Under the pieces are notes generated by a model, which worked only from the letters and a program-made list of their open reading frames with translations, was not told where the DNA came from and searched no databases. From Anarhynchus alexandrinus (taxonomy: Eukaryota; Chordata; Aves; Charadriiformes; Charadriidae), in assembly GCA_008711295.1 (NCBI GenBank), contig VUYV01000041.1, positions 3,627,317-3,691,316 of the forward strand: DNA of 64,000 nt, given 5' to 3'. Position 1 is the first letter of the stretch. The number at the start of each line of letters is the position of its first letter. The translations under genes were made by a program, and so were the position numbers. Below are positions 25,701-36,637 of the stretch, in pieces.

Positions 25701-27969
25701 TATAAGTCTAGGCAGGCATGATCTATACTTCGAAGGCTCAAACTGGAAGCACTACTACCAAAAAGAGTTTAATTACTATCCTTGGTGCCTGGTTCTCACC
25801 CAGCACTGCCTGGTATCAACACCTATCTGCTGTCTACCGTTCCCTGCTCTCTAAAAATAGATGGTGATAGAGGCCATATAAACTGAAGGCATAAAAAGGC
25901 AGGATTACTTTTTTTCCAGGGGAAAAAGGCAAAGATGTAACTTAAAATGAAGACATAGGATTGGAGAGTTTGGCGTGTTACCTTTAGAGGAAAACATTAT
26001 TAAACATTTACTCAGGGCCTGGAGATTCCCAGATACGATAATCTAGAAAAGGAAGATAAATTAAAAAATAAACTCAGGAATAACTGTTTGTAAGTAGGCT
26101 AAGTATCTCACAAAATGACTCAACCTGCCTGGAAAATGTTGCAATCTCCGTTTCAGGCTGGCCTGCCTCTCCGTCCTCACAGGTGAATGCTCTTGGGAGT
26201 GGTGATTTGACCAGCTCCTTTGCTAGGTAAGCAAGGAGCAGCTTGGCTGAGAAAATATTATTTCTAATGCTTTGTTTGTAACCTTGAGAAGATCTCCACG
26301 GCAACAGAAGTTACTGAATAGAGTTGGTCGTGACGTTTTGACAGAAGTTTTCCACTAGAAAATGCTGTTTTAAAGCAAAAGTGTTGGGGAGAATGATTTG
26401 ATGTTGATGATATTTTGGCATGAAAAAAAATTGGGGAAAATCTGAAAAATGACTTGGAAGGAAGAGGTTTTTTCTTTTTTAAGCCTGCTGCCTTTCCTCC
26501 TGGGACCTTTCATGTCAGGAAACAAGGCTACTATCTCTTCCTTTTCTATTTTGGGACTAGTGGTTGAATTCCCAGTTCATCTCCTCTTTTCGACTCTTTA
26601 TTGTTGATGCTTTTATGAAAAGGCTCTAAACAAAACAGGAGATGAGAGAAGCCATGCATCCTCAAGTATCTAAAGTATTGCTTTTTTGAAGTTTTGTTTT
26701 AGGAAAGAGAAATTCTGAAATAAGCAAAATAATACAGTGGAAGAGTGTACTATAATTACTTGCCCATTCTGTTTTGAACAGTTGATTTTATGCCATATGG
26801 CTTAAAATGTCAGATTAAAACTTGAGTGTTTTGTCTTCTTTGCTCTTCATGAGTTATCTTGGGACCTGCAAGTGCCAACATAGTGATTTGTCTTTTTTCT
26901 CAGTGATGGCTTCTTATGAAACCAGTGCAGAATATGGTATGGGTAATAAATGTTTGTGTAGAGGCAGTTTTCACAGTTGTTCTGCTTCATGACTCCTTCC
27001 TTGCCCATTCAGTATTAAGAATACGAATAAAAATGAAAGCATTAACTCTTTGCAGTCAGAAAAGATGGGGAAATACACACCTGTCTTCCTCACTGTCTTC
27101 AGCAAGAATGCTACTTTTAAGAGCTTCCCATGGGATTTTTGGAAATGGATTTGGCACTTGAGATCATTAGTCAAATTTGCTGATTAGTTCAGTCACTTGA
27201 CTGCCTGCTGTCACTAGCTGTCGTTTCAGTATCGCCTCTCTTCACAATGCTCTGCTGCCGAGATTACAGTAGCCTTTCCCTGTGCGTTCCTCTCCTTCCC
27301 CCACACTTGCCAGATCTCTTTCAGGATTATCTTTTTCAGGTTTTTACAGGTGAACATGGGGCTGCAGCTGCACCATGCAGGGCCAGGTGATGCCGGCACT
27401 CCTGGGCTGGTGCTGGATGAGTTCTCTCTGGGCTCACAAGTGCGATGAGGTGATGCAGGGACAGACTGCTGTTGGGAACATGGCAGGTCTTCCTCCACAG
27501 CAGTGGACTGCTCTAAAAACATATATTGGTTCAGTCAGCTGTAGCAGGTGTCCCCAGGCTGGAAGCTGCTAGCGGCATTGCAGCTACGCCGAAGCGGCAC
27601 ACACAACAAAATCCAACCTGCTGTCTTTATCCTGGAGAGGATGGGAAGCAGATATTTTGGCAGCTGTCAGACACCCAGATACCTCCTCCTGCACCTGCCC
27701 GACGGCCAGCACAAAGTCAGGAACCACTGCTGCTGCTACCAAGGAAGAGCACAGCTCCCTTTCCAGGAGCCAGCTGCCACCAGCAAGCTATGCACATTTG
27801 CATGGTGTGGACTCATCTTAAGTAAATTTGCCATGCAGGAATGTGCCAAGTCCCTGGAGATGATCATACCATGCAAAAAATGCTGGGAATGGTAACAGGA
27901 TTTGTCAAATAAGGTATCTGGAGAAAGTGTTAAGTTTCTAACTGGAATAGCTAAGATGAACAAAAGTAT

Positions 27970-28080
27970 GGAGGTAAGCAGAGAGAGAAATAGCTCAAGG
28001 TCAAACAGCATGCTAGTAGCAGAGCTGGGGTGAGCATCCAGCTTCCAAATTATCAGGCCATTGTCCTATCACCTAATCCG
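27970..28080 (-). mobile_element. MIR-type (CORE-SINE) fragment
   Basis: The text 'gctcaaggtcaaacagcatg' followed by 'ctagtagcagagctgggg', and then 'caggccattgtcctatcacc', follows the antisense MIR consensus order: the 'caaggtcacacag' block, the 'agtggcagagctggga' block, then the antisense tRNA-related head with 'ccagtgctctaaccac'. The sense strand is therefore minus. The copy lacks the terminal LINE-like tail and is diverged but colinear over about 110 bases. It is an ancient, inactive SINE, in the same orientation as the two other MIR fragments in this window. Confidence 0.78.
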
Positions 28081-31000
28081 TAGACTCATGCTTTAGGTTC
28101 AGTGGGTTTACGTCTGCTTTGGATACATTTTTCCTGGAAAACTTCTTCTCTACTTACCTCAAACTACATCACACCACAGGGTTTGCATTTGCTGTGGCTG
28201 CTCAGCATCTTGACTCTGGTGTTAAAACTGGCAAAGGGGCAGATGATATCCCCTTTGTCAAGGCTGACTGATGGAAAAAGGCGCAAAGCCAACAGCGAAT
28301 GCCAGCTCTGATAGGAGGCTGACGTAAAAGAGGCTGAGGAACCATATAGGACTGCTGGTCTGGTTATATAACCTGGAATATTTTTTGTAAATGCTCAAAC
28401 TGACGTGCATTGTGTTTTGGCATGTGTTTGTCAGTGCCCTTGTTTTATAGCCTTGCTGAAGACTCATTGACAGATGGCACTCAAGAGAGTGCTTTTTATA
28501 GGTGCCAGTGTCCAACTCAGATACAGTTTCTGAAAGCAAAAGGTGTTTGGGGGTGGAGGGATCTGATGCACTGCCAAAGCATTTTGTAAAAGGTGCTTTA
28601 GTGGTACTTCATAGTCTTCAAAAAGGGGAGGTATGTGGGAGACGAATGAGGAACATCGACTCTCATGGATGTTGAGTCACCAGATTATTCTGGTAGAAGG
28701 TGGACGGCATTTATGAAACGGAAGAACACGAAAACCTGAATTTAAAGGACATAAACCCCGTGTCCTGGGTAGGCAGGATTTGGGCAGTACCTATCTAACT
28801 TGGTATTCTTGAGAATGATTTCTTGTCGCAGCTTGACCCAGTTCTTACCTGGAGACTAAGTGTGTTATAAGTGAACCCACGTGTAGGCTATCTAGTACTT
28901 CATAGCACTTTTCCCCTTTGTGGGACAGGGACCTTGGGGATGACAGTCACCCCAGTGCAGGCTGTGCCCTAACCAATGGAGTGCTTTCCCTTGGGAGCAA
29001 AACATGGTGGGCAGAGCTGATTGTTGGTAGCAGGCTCCATTGACAGCCCCGGACTGGGGGAGTGATGGCCCAGGTCTAGGATCCATCCAGGGTGTCCATC
29101 TGGGAACAAAAGGAGACAGAGTCAGAGACAGGGTTGGAGACAAGGCTGCGATGTGGATCTCAAATCCATGCATGGGGCAGGGCTAGAGGCTGGCACTCCT
29201 ACGGCATTGCTAGTGCAGGGACTGAGCTGAAATGGGGTCCTGGGGCATGGGCAGGGTGGCGGGAGAGGCCCCAGGTGAGATTCACCAACACCAGTAAGTC
29301 TTCTTGGTGAACTTAGGACTCTGACAGGTGTGTTTTTGCCACAGGATGACTCACGTGCAGTGGCTGTCCAGTTTTACCAGAAGGAGGAAATAGAAGTGGT
29401 TTCAGCTGCCAGAAATGCAGAGTACTTTGTCTCTACTTATGACTTTGCAGTTAGGTAGATAAAAGTAATCAATGCATTCCTCAGTCTGCTGTCATTAAAG
29501 ATTTTATTCACTAGAAGTATCTGGATCTCAGTGTAGCTACTGTTCCTAGCTCTGGGGCTGAAGGATTTGCAGGCTCTGACTCCTTCCCACATTTTTGGGA
29601 CCCAGGACATGGCAGTCCAGCCATCTCTGATTCCCAGTCTTCTGGTTGGCGCGTGTTCTGAGAAGTGGGCTTCCAGTTGGGGTGTTTGGGGACAAGATGG
29701 CAGGCAGGCTGAAAAGCAAGCATAGTCAAGGGATTTATTAACCACTGGCTCTTTGCTCTTTACATGTACTAGGGAGCTATACATATCCCTGAAACAACAC
29801 AGGTCTATAAAGTACCTTTTGTGGAAGTCTGTGGCAGAGACAAATATAGAATCTGTTTATTCTTGGAAGTGTTCAGCTTTGGAATGATCCTTTCTCTTCT
29901 GGAAGATATAAATCTACTTTACCACGCACTTTACAACTTCGGCAGCAAAAGAAGCAAGGCTGAAGAGCCAAGATTCTTCTCTGGAAGGCCTCTCTGAGTA
30001 GGATCTTGTGTGCACTGAATGAGGTACAGGGTCCTTGCAAACCAGTGGTATGTATTCCTGCAGTGAAAGACTATATTGTAGACCAAATATATTGTAGTGC
30101 AGGGGAGATAAAGACAAGGTAATGCAAGCAACTGTGCCATTTCCTAATTCTTTTCTGCAGTCTCAGATTATTTTTTTTTTCTGTGGCAGGTTTGTTGTGT
30201 GCCACTTCACAGGGCTTAAAAGGCAAATAGAAAATGCTTCACAGTATGAGCCCTACTTTATTAGATTTTTAAACACAAAGAAACAATTTCACCAACGTGG
30301 CAATGATATTGATGCCCCGTGTAAGCCATTTGAAGCCTTTAGATTGATTGGATGTATTCCCATCCTTCCTGTGTCACCTCACCAGAGTGGAGGGGGTGAA
30401 TTTGCCCATGTCATGTTTGCTGCAGCAGGAGGATGGTCAGATGCCTTCTCTGAAGGGGACCACATACTAGTGGGCTTCAATCTTTCTGCCTTGTGTAGAT
30501 AGCTTTTTCCTGTTTGCCCTAACCTTTTTTCTTAGTTCCAAAATTCAATCCTTAAGATTCCTGTCCAAGACTACCCTCCTCCTCATCTCCTCTCCTCCTG
30601 TGTACGTGAGAAAAAGGTCTTCCAGGCTATTCCCTGCTAAGCTTCAAACTTCTGTCCCAAATATGGAGATATAAAGGTTTCCAAAGAAAAAGTTTACCTA
30701 CATTTTTTGACATGAATAAAATGTGAGCAAAGCTGGCTTTTATTTGGATTCATTCTTACACATTGCTGCACCATTTTGACTGATACTTTCTTTAAGAAAA
30801 TGTCCAGCTGAAAAATTTAAGCTACGGGGATGGAGATCTGGCAAAGTATTCAGAACTTAAAAAACACCATGGAATGGGAATTGTCAGACAATGCTAATTA
30901 TAGGTGTAGCAAGCAGCTGTAACAACCAACATGGCAATTTCTCCTGTCTCTCTCTGTTTTGCAGTTTAATGCTCTTACGCTCTGTTGCCTAATTTTAGAG

Positions 31001-31882
31001 CAAATGCACACTAGCAATTCACAACCGGGTAATGCTTGTAACCATCTGGAACACAGATTATCTTAAAATGGGAAGTAGAGGAAACACTTTTCCATGTGGT
31101 TGTGACGCTGTCTGTTCCTGGCCTCTCTAATGACTGGAATTTAGGGAAAGCAATCATTAGAGGGAGGAGAGGAAGGAAACTCGGGGGAGAAGGTGGAGCA
31201 GGACAGAGTGCCAGAGCATCAGAGCCAGCAGAGTCAGTAGGTGCACAGACAAAAGTAGGACCAAAGATTTATATTGAGTGAGAAGCAGAGTCAGTGTGTG
31301 GATAAAATCAGTATCAGGGAGTGTAAGGAGCATTAGGAAGGGAGGAGAATGCAAAAGATTACTTTGAAGACGCAAAAATGAAAAGAATGAGTAAGAGAGA
31401 ATAAATAAGAACTATGATTTGTGAGTAATAAAAGCCACCAACAAACATGCATTGTGGTCCAGTCATGTTCACAGAAGCTGCTATCTATCCCTGAAACAAG
31501 GAAGATCAACTGCTACTTTTGAGTCATAAGTATTTTCTCTAAATAAAGGGCAGGTGGAGAAAGTCTATCCACAAAGTATCGGACTGAAATATGTGCTTTT
31601 CATATGAAAAGAAAAAAAATAATTTTAATTTTTGTGGGTTTTTTCGGTCCATTAGTACATGAATCCTGTCCAGTGCTTTTACTTAGATCATCTTACCTGC
31701 CTCTACTTTCTGCATATCAAATCTGTGAGGAGGTTCTGCAGGGTTTTTGGTGAGAATAGTCTTCAGAGCTCAAAGATGCTTTATGTAGCAGCTCATAAAT
31801 GCCTAAATGTGCAAGTTTTAGGATGTGGCAACAGGTAGTAATTTAATATAACTTCATTATTTTTAGCATAGTCCTATAATCA
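28081..31882. other. non-coding DNA, no supported gene
   Basis: Unique sequence with short ORFs. A ten-base T run at 30171-30180 precedes an acceptor-like CTGTGGCAG and a 106-codon open stretch (listed separately). Purine-rich DNA lies at about 31145-31420. No repeat family recognised. Confidence 0.55.
30190..30502 (+). other. open frame after acceptor-like site, unrecognised
   Basis: After a T-run and an acceptor-like CTGTGGCAG ending at 30189, one frame stays open for about 100 codons to TAG at 30500-30502. The peptide includes VVCHFTGLKRQIENASQYEP and later a glycine-rich stretch, HQSGGGEFAHVMFAAAGGWSDAF. I recognise no domain. If it were a terminal exon a polyadenylation signal would be expected downstream; the closest candidate, AATAAA at about 30715-30720, lies some 210 bases after the stop. 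Codon use does not stand out by eye. A chance ORF is the simplest reading, but the combination of acceptor, frame and AATAAA makes it worth one protein search. Confidence 0.13.
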
Positions 31883-33398
31883 TCCACGATGCACCCACGA
31901 GTGCTGAGGGGCTGACAGATGTTATTGCAAAGCCACTCTCCATCATCTTTGAAAGGTCATGGAGAATGGGAGAGGTGCCTGACGACTGGAGGAAAGCAAA
32001 TGTCACACCAGTCTTCAAAAAGGGCAAGACAGAGGACCCGGGAAACTACAGGCCAGTCAGCCTCGCCTCCATCCCTGGAAAGGTGATGGAACAGCTGGTT
32101 CTGGATGTCATCTCTAAGCATCTAGAGGAAGAGAAGGTTATTGGGAGTGGTCAACATGGTTTCACCAAAGGGAAATCATGCTTGACCAAACTGATAGCCT
32201 TCTATGATGGCATGACTGGCTGGGTAGATGAGGGGAGAGCAGTGGACGTTGTTTACCTTGACTTCAGCAAGGCTTTTGACATTGTCTCCCATAACATCCT
32301 TGTAGGTAATCTTGGGAAGTGTGGGTTAGATATGTGGACAGGGAGGTGGATCGAGAACTGACTGAATGGCAGAGCTCAGTGGGTTGTGATCAGCGGTGCA
32401 GAGTCTAATTGGAGGCCTGTAACTAGTGGTGTTCCCCAGGGGTCAGTACTGGGTCCAGGCTTGTTCAACGTATTCATCAGCGACCTGGATGAGGGGACAG
32501 AGTGTACCCTCAGCAAGTTTGCTGATGACACAAAACTGGGAGGAGTGGCTGACACACCAGAAGGCTGTGCCGCCATACAGCGAGACCTGGACAGGCTGGA
32601 GAGTTGGGTGGAGAGGAACCTAATGAAGTTCAACGAGAGCAAGTGTAGGGTCCTGCATCTAGGGAGGAATAACCCCATGCACCAGCACAGGTTAGGGGTT
32701 GACCTGATGGAAGGCAGCTGGGAGGGACCTGGAAGCCCTGGTAGGCAACAGGATGCACAAGAGCCAGCAATGTGCCCTTGTGGCCAAGAAGGCCAATGGT
32801 CTCCTGGGGTGCATTAAAAAGACCATGGCCAGCAGGTCGATGGAGGTTATCCTCCACTTCTACTCTGCCCTGGTGAGGCCACATCTGGAGTACTGTGTCT
32901 AGTTCTGGTCTCCCCAGTTCAAGAAAGACAACAAACTATTGGAGAGAGTCCAGCAGAGGGCTAGGAGGATGATCCAGGGAATGGAGCATCTCTCTTATGA
33001 GGAAAGGCTGAGAAACTTGGGTCTGTTTAGCCTGTAGAAGAGAAGACTGAGAGGGGATCTCATCAATGCTTACAAATATCTAAAGGGTGGGTGTCAAAAG
33101 GATGGGGCCAGATTCTTTTCAGTGGTGCTGAGCGACAGGACAAGGGGTAATGGGCACAAACTGGAACACAGGAAATTCCATCTCAATGTGAGGAAAAACT
33201 TCTTTACTTTGAGGGTGACAGAGCACTGGAACAGGCTGCCCAGAGAGGTTGTGGAGTCTCCTTCTCTGGAGATATTCCAAACCTGCCTGGATGCATTCCT
33301 GTCCAACCTGATCTAGGTGAATCTGCATTGGCAGGGGTGTTGGACTAGATGATCTCTGAAGGTCCCTTCCAACCCTGATCATTCTGTGATTCTGTGAT
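31883..33398 (+). mobile_element. CR1 LINE, 5'-truncated, plus strand
   Basis: A CR1 retrotransposon copy of about 1.5 kb, the longest in the window. It enters ORF2 shortly before the reverse-transcriptase domain and runs to the CR1 3' end, with 'ttggactagatgatctctga', the 'aaggtcccttccaaccc' block and two ATTCTGTG octamers at 33380-33397. It lacks ORF1 and the endonuclease. Inactivating changes are visible: a likely indel near 31900, a stop codon at 32359-32361, a deletion or frameshift around 32695-32760 and a stop at 33035-33037. The octamer repeat instead of a poly-A tail is the defining 3' structure of this LINE clade. Confidence 0.97.
31966..33316 (+). pseudogene. CR1 reverse transcriptase pseudogene
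   Basis: The first block (31966-32361) carries the RT fingers and palm start: VPDDWRKANVTPVFKKGK, GNYRPVSLASIPGKVMEQL, the HGFTKGKSCLTKL motif and the first catalytic aspartate in VYLDFSKAFD. A TGA at 32359-32361 interrupts it where related copies have tryptophan. The same frame resumes with [14 protein letters not shown] and an intact FADDTKL catalytic box (about 32518-32538), so the three catalytic aspartates are present. Near 32695 the frame is disturbed by missing sequence. From about 32820 onward the C-terminal region continues in another frame, with a second stop at 33035-33037 and [20 protein letters not shown] near the end, stopping at 33314-33316. The enzyme would copy CR1 RNA at a nicked genomic site; this copy cannot make it. 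Confidence 0.94.
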
Positions 33399-33656
33399 CA
33401 GAGCAGTATTATCGGACTGATCCGCATGAACAATAAATAGAGGCATAGTTTTGTGTCAACTGTCATTAACAGTTGTTCATTCACTTTAACGTCAACCTAC
33501 TTCCAGATACCATAAAAATAGGTTGCATTACATCTGGATGGAGTAAATAGCGTGACAGAAATTTGTGTGGATGTGTTGTGTGACAGTCACTCTCAAAACA
33601 CTATCATAGTTCATCACAGTAGTAAGGTAAAGCAACATCGTTATTTGGAGTGTTTT

Positions 33657-33706
33657 GAGGAGAGGAGAGCAGAGGGGAGAGGGAGGGGAAAAGGAAAAGA
33701 AAGGGA
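33657..33706 (+). repeat. polypurine (GGA/GAAA) tract
   Basis: About 50 bases of G and A with a single C at 33670, made of GAGG/GGGA units changing to GGAAAAG units. Low-complexity DNA of this kind can form triplexes and is prone to length change. It lies about 260 bases downstream of the CR1 end and does not look like part of that element. Confidence 0.85.
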
Positions 33707-35702
33707 TATATTGTAATGATAGTTACATACCCTTCAGAAGCTACATTGAATTTTGTAGATAATGTATTGCATGGCAGAAAATCACCAAGTCTTTCTTGAA
33801 TATAAAACCCATAAAAGTTCCTTTAAAAATGTTCATATTCACAGCAGAACCTGAAAAGAAGTTAGGCAGGACTGTGTGGGAACCCACCTAGGGTAATGTG
33901 CACTGGTGGCCTTTGACAGTCTTTAGCTGCCTCAAAAATGATGGGTTATGCCTATAACTAGAGAAAACACACAGTTTAGAACAGAAGTTTGTATCTGTCA
34001 CTTCATTAGAGAAGGATAAATTTAATCATAGTGGAGAACTGTGCGTTATAACACTGTTTTTGAAATATGTCAAAAAGGAATGTCTTGCACATGTGAAAAA
34101 GTTCTGAACAATGGAAATCTTGGAGAGGAACAATACACTATTGGCTTGGCTCTAGTGTTACAAGAGCTTTACGCTGGTTGGGGTGTAATTCTCCTGCTGT
34201 GAAGTTAAACTGTGTTTAATACCCTACTTGCTCATAGCATTGTTTTTCAGTCCCAGGAAAATTATTTTAATCAACTTTTATGATTCTGGAAAAAAAATCT
34301 GATATTTAGATTGGCTGAGCAAATGGAGATATTTTTGAACTGGCTTCAGTAACTTTCTGTAAGATAACAGTTGGCTTTTAACAGATAAAGCTGAGTAATT
34401 AGTCAGTCAAAATCAGAACTATATAGCAGAAACCTGTTGTTTAATTAACATTCTCCCACATTTGGAACTGTCATAAGACAGTAAATAGTTCTGAGGCTTC
34501 CTGAAAAAGTAATGGCTGAATACCTGTAAAATCCTTTACGTAATAATAGAAGTGCTGCTAGCATTACATTAGCAAATTTGGAGAGCTGGCTTTGCCAGTC
34601 CTTTCTGGATTTTCTTGGGAACTTTTCGTGTCAGGCATCTCAGGCATCTCCAGCTGTAAACTTTACTGATGATTTTGCTCCCACAGTATGTCGTAGCTTT
34701 CGTCTCAGTGGATTCACTGAAATGAATTAAGTGCCATTTTGAAGAGATGGGCCTTCTGTTCCTAAAATATTTGATTTTTGCAGAGTTTTGGACAGATTGT
34801 CTACTATGTTTAGGGAGTTCTGACCTTTTTTTCCCACTTATATCAGACTCTTATATAAGGAGCTTGCATTGCTTCCTTCTCAGCTTAAGATGCATCATGT
34901 AAGGCATTTCTCTGAAAGCAAAGCCAATGCCTTTTCTGTGGAGTGTGCTCCTGATTTAACAAAGAACAAAGGTGCTTGGTGGCACACTTGCCACTTCATC
35001 TTTCATGTCTTGAAATAAGGACAGTATCTTTGGTTATGATCTAACCAATTTTATGAATTAGCTAGAATGGCATTTCCTAAATGCTTATGAAAACTTCATT
35101 TAGGATCATGCAGTTCTTAATAATATGTTACTGTGACAAGTCTAGATGATTTCCAAAATCAATGGGTCTATATTCCTCATGGTTCCTCTTGGTGCAGTCT
35201 TGTTGCTGCGCCAGACACTAAAGCTGTTGTCTCAGAGCCACCATCACACCATTCTTTCTGGTAGTTGCTCATCCATATGTTGCAGGTGTAGAAGTTGTGA
35301 TTTCTGTTATCTCATTTCAGGTAATTGAATTTGTGACTTTGTTTTGGTCTTTTTTTTTTTAGCAATTTTGAAACTTCGTATTTATTTAATGGCTTGTTAA
35401 TCAAATAAAAACTCACTCTGTTTTAGATATTTAAAATTAAATGTCCAAATCTAAACTGGCCTTCCTGGGCCTTCTTTGGAGTCAAAAGAGAGACAGTTTG
35501 ATCTCCAGGGAGCAATGAATCTGACGGTAGTCATAAGCTAGGGCAAGATCACTTGTCTTGAAGAGGTACTAGGTATATTCACTGACTATACATAGAGTGA
35601 GGAATAGCCACCCTACACTTTGGCATCAGAGTTTTAAACTCCTGGATTAGAAGAGATGAATTCTGTCCTTCCTGTCACAAATATGTGGTTGGTTTTGTTT
35701 GG

Positions 35703-35728
35703 TTTTTTTTTTTTTTTTTTGTGTGTGG
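35703..35728 (+). repeat. poly-T run with (GT)n end
   Basis: Eighteen consecutive T followed by GTGTGTGG. A simple repeat that could be an old antisense poly-A, but no retrocopy is recognisable beside it. Confidence 0.85.
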
Positions 35729-36583
35729 TGATGCAAATATCTTAATGCTTCTTGTATTTGTTATTTTTCAGTGAGAAAAATATAGACTGCCTGGAAGTTC
35801 CAAGTCTTGGTTAAATTCGATACATATACGGCAACTGTGTGTCTATATAACTGGAGTATTCCATCATTCTCTTCAGACTAATCAAAACATGAAAAATCAT
35901 TCAACTAGGATAAAAAAAAAGAGTGATCATATTTCACAAAGTTATGTGCTAAGAAAATATTAAGTTATGGTGGATAAAGTATCTCAGAAATGTGAATAAA
36001 ATGAGGTATTTGGTTTCTGGAGCAGGCAATGGAACAGAGAGTACAGTATGACAAATAACAGAAGTTGATCTATTTGCTGCTGGGAATGTAGAATTTTTGT
36101 TTGTCAGGTGTTTGTTAATTGGTTTTAACACTTTCAAAATGCAACTTCTGATTGTGTTTTGAGCTGTGCTTAACTTCGATAGGATGAGAGAGCTGAAACA
36201 CCTGTAGTTCTCTGAGGCAAGCATCTAGCTCACACGCTGGTCATTGCAGCCTTTGTGGAGCACTCTGGAGTTGGCAGAGCAAAGAGAGAACAGCCCATAC
36301 CAGACTCCTTATCACACTGGAAACAATATCTGCTTTTCTGTTTAGTAACTGAAGACCATCAGTTCCTCTTTCCCCCAGGTCCTTGACAAGTAAAATAAAA
36401 ATCAAGTGGTAGCTGGAGTCCCACTGGCCTTGAAAAAGCTGGAAGTGTGAAAGGGCTGTTGATTCTCTGGCCAGTTTGTGCTCTTGTGGAGATCAGTCAC
36501 TGAGCTGGAATAATGAAAAAAGAGAAATGCTAGCATGGAATCTGCCCAAGAGGAGAGGCTGGATCTGGATCTGCCCCAGATGG

Positions 36584-36637
36584 CAGGGTTCAGAGGTGGT
36601 CATCCTAGGGCAGNGTTCAGACATGGTCATCCTAGGG
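36584..36637 (+). repeat. 27-bp tandem duplication containing an N
   Basis: Two adjacent 27-bp units share 'gttcaga..tggtcatcctaggg', differing at a few bases. A partial third unit (CAGGAATGG) starts at 36638. The second unit has the only ambiguous base in the window (36614). By comparison with unit one the position is probably G, but the ambiguity may reflect collapsed or polymorphic repeat copies. The nearby DNA is somewhat G-rich and open in both directions, without a recognised product. Confidence 0.85.

Larger units (their letters stand above)
13695..27969. other. non-coding DNA, no supported gene
   Basis: More than 14 kb of unique, mostly AT-rich DNA. The longest open frame is 166 codons (15746-16246, plus strand), within chance expectation for this length and without a recognisable domain. 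A pyrimidine tract lies at about 19656-19701. The stretch around 18030-18480 is AT-rich and low in simple repeats. A strong minus-strand donor look-alike is at 22210-22211. A near-perfect small hairpin lies at about 13892-13920. I see no repeat family in the rest. Confidence 0.55.

Noticed and set aside
32376..33382. Minus-strand ORFs across the plus-strand CR1
   Set aside because: Antisense shadows of the CR1 coding sequence.
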